DNA of 5,451 nucleotides. Source: Bacteroidota bacterium (GTDB lineage: Bacteria; Bacteroidota; Bacteroidia; Flavobacteriales; Flavobacteriaceae). Made by a program: the position numbers and the translations under genes. A model generated the notes under the pieces. The model did no database searches and was not told the origin of the DNA. It was given only the letters and a program-made list of their open reading frames with translations. The stretch spans positions 1 through 5,451 of the forward strand of contig JAEWLD010000245.1 of the NCBI GenBank assembly GCA_023393485.1, given 5' to 3'. Numbering within the stretch: the stretch's first letter is position 1; the number at the start of each line of letters is the position of its first letter. Below, piece by piece: positions 5,437-5,451 of this stretch.

Positions 5437-5451
5437 AAACGAAGCTTGAGC

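Noticed and set aside
1..5451. A possible wholly new system, for instance a defence, mobile or CRISPR-like locus.
   Set aside because: The window is explained by a carotenoid operon with its regulator plus ordinary metabolic and small-protein genes; no transposase, integrase, nuclease, repeat array or RNA gene was seen.

Overview
The window looks like chromosomal DNA from a pigmented member of the Bacteroidota (Flavobacteriia, Sphingobacteriia or Chitinophagia type). Three things point there. The carotenoid enzymes are of the type seen in that phylum, start sites are A/T-rich and lack Shine-Dalgarno sequences, and several upstream regions contain octamers matching the phylum's -7 promoter element TAnnTTTG. 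Every supported gene lies on the minus strand, so the biological reading order runs from position 5451 down to 1.

Region 1 (5451 to about 4085): a 72-residue two-helix membrane protein (5185-5403) comes first. A GTGA overlap leads from it into a short in-frame stretch that encodes a twin-arginine signal-like peptide (5081-5188). This runs without a stop into a 304-residue thioredoxin-reductase-like FAD/NAD(P) oxidoreductase with a CPYC redox pair (4166-5080). Whether the signal-like segment belongs to the oxidoreductase or is the remnant of another gene is the main open question here.

Region 2 (4084 to 3731): a single small, extremely acidic, probably disordered protein of unknown function (3779-4084) is followed by a strong intrinsic terminator (3731-3761). 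The terminator separates it from the genes below.

Region 3 (3730 to 1): a carotenoid operon. It begins with a MerR-family regulator carrying a cobalamin-binding module of the CarH/LitR type (2731-3627). After a 61-base gap containing promoter and operator-like repeats come phytoene desaturase crtI (1209-2669), phytoene synthase crtB (349-1212) and beta-carotene hydroxylase crtZ (from 349, cut off by the window edge). The crtI/crtB and crtB/crtZ junctions overlap by 4 and 1 bases, which suggests translational coupling.

Together CrtB (GGPP to phytoene), CrtI (phytoene to lycopene) and CrtZ (hydroxylation of beta-ionone rings) indicate zeaxanthin-type carotenoids. The lycopene cyclase and GGPP synthase must lie outside the window. 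The regulator is probably a repressor that uses adenosylcobalamin as a light sensor. It retains the Wx9EH and ExHxxG motifs, but the residue equivalent to the histidine that forms the light-state bis-His ligand in Thermus CarH is glutamine. An element TTTTGTTTA(A/G)C occurs upstream of both the regulator and crtI, and at crtI it forms part of an 11-base tandem repeat, which fits CarH-like control of both units. I saw no RNA genes, insertion sequences or CRISPR arrays, and no gene-free stretch longer than about 150 bases.
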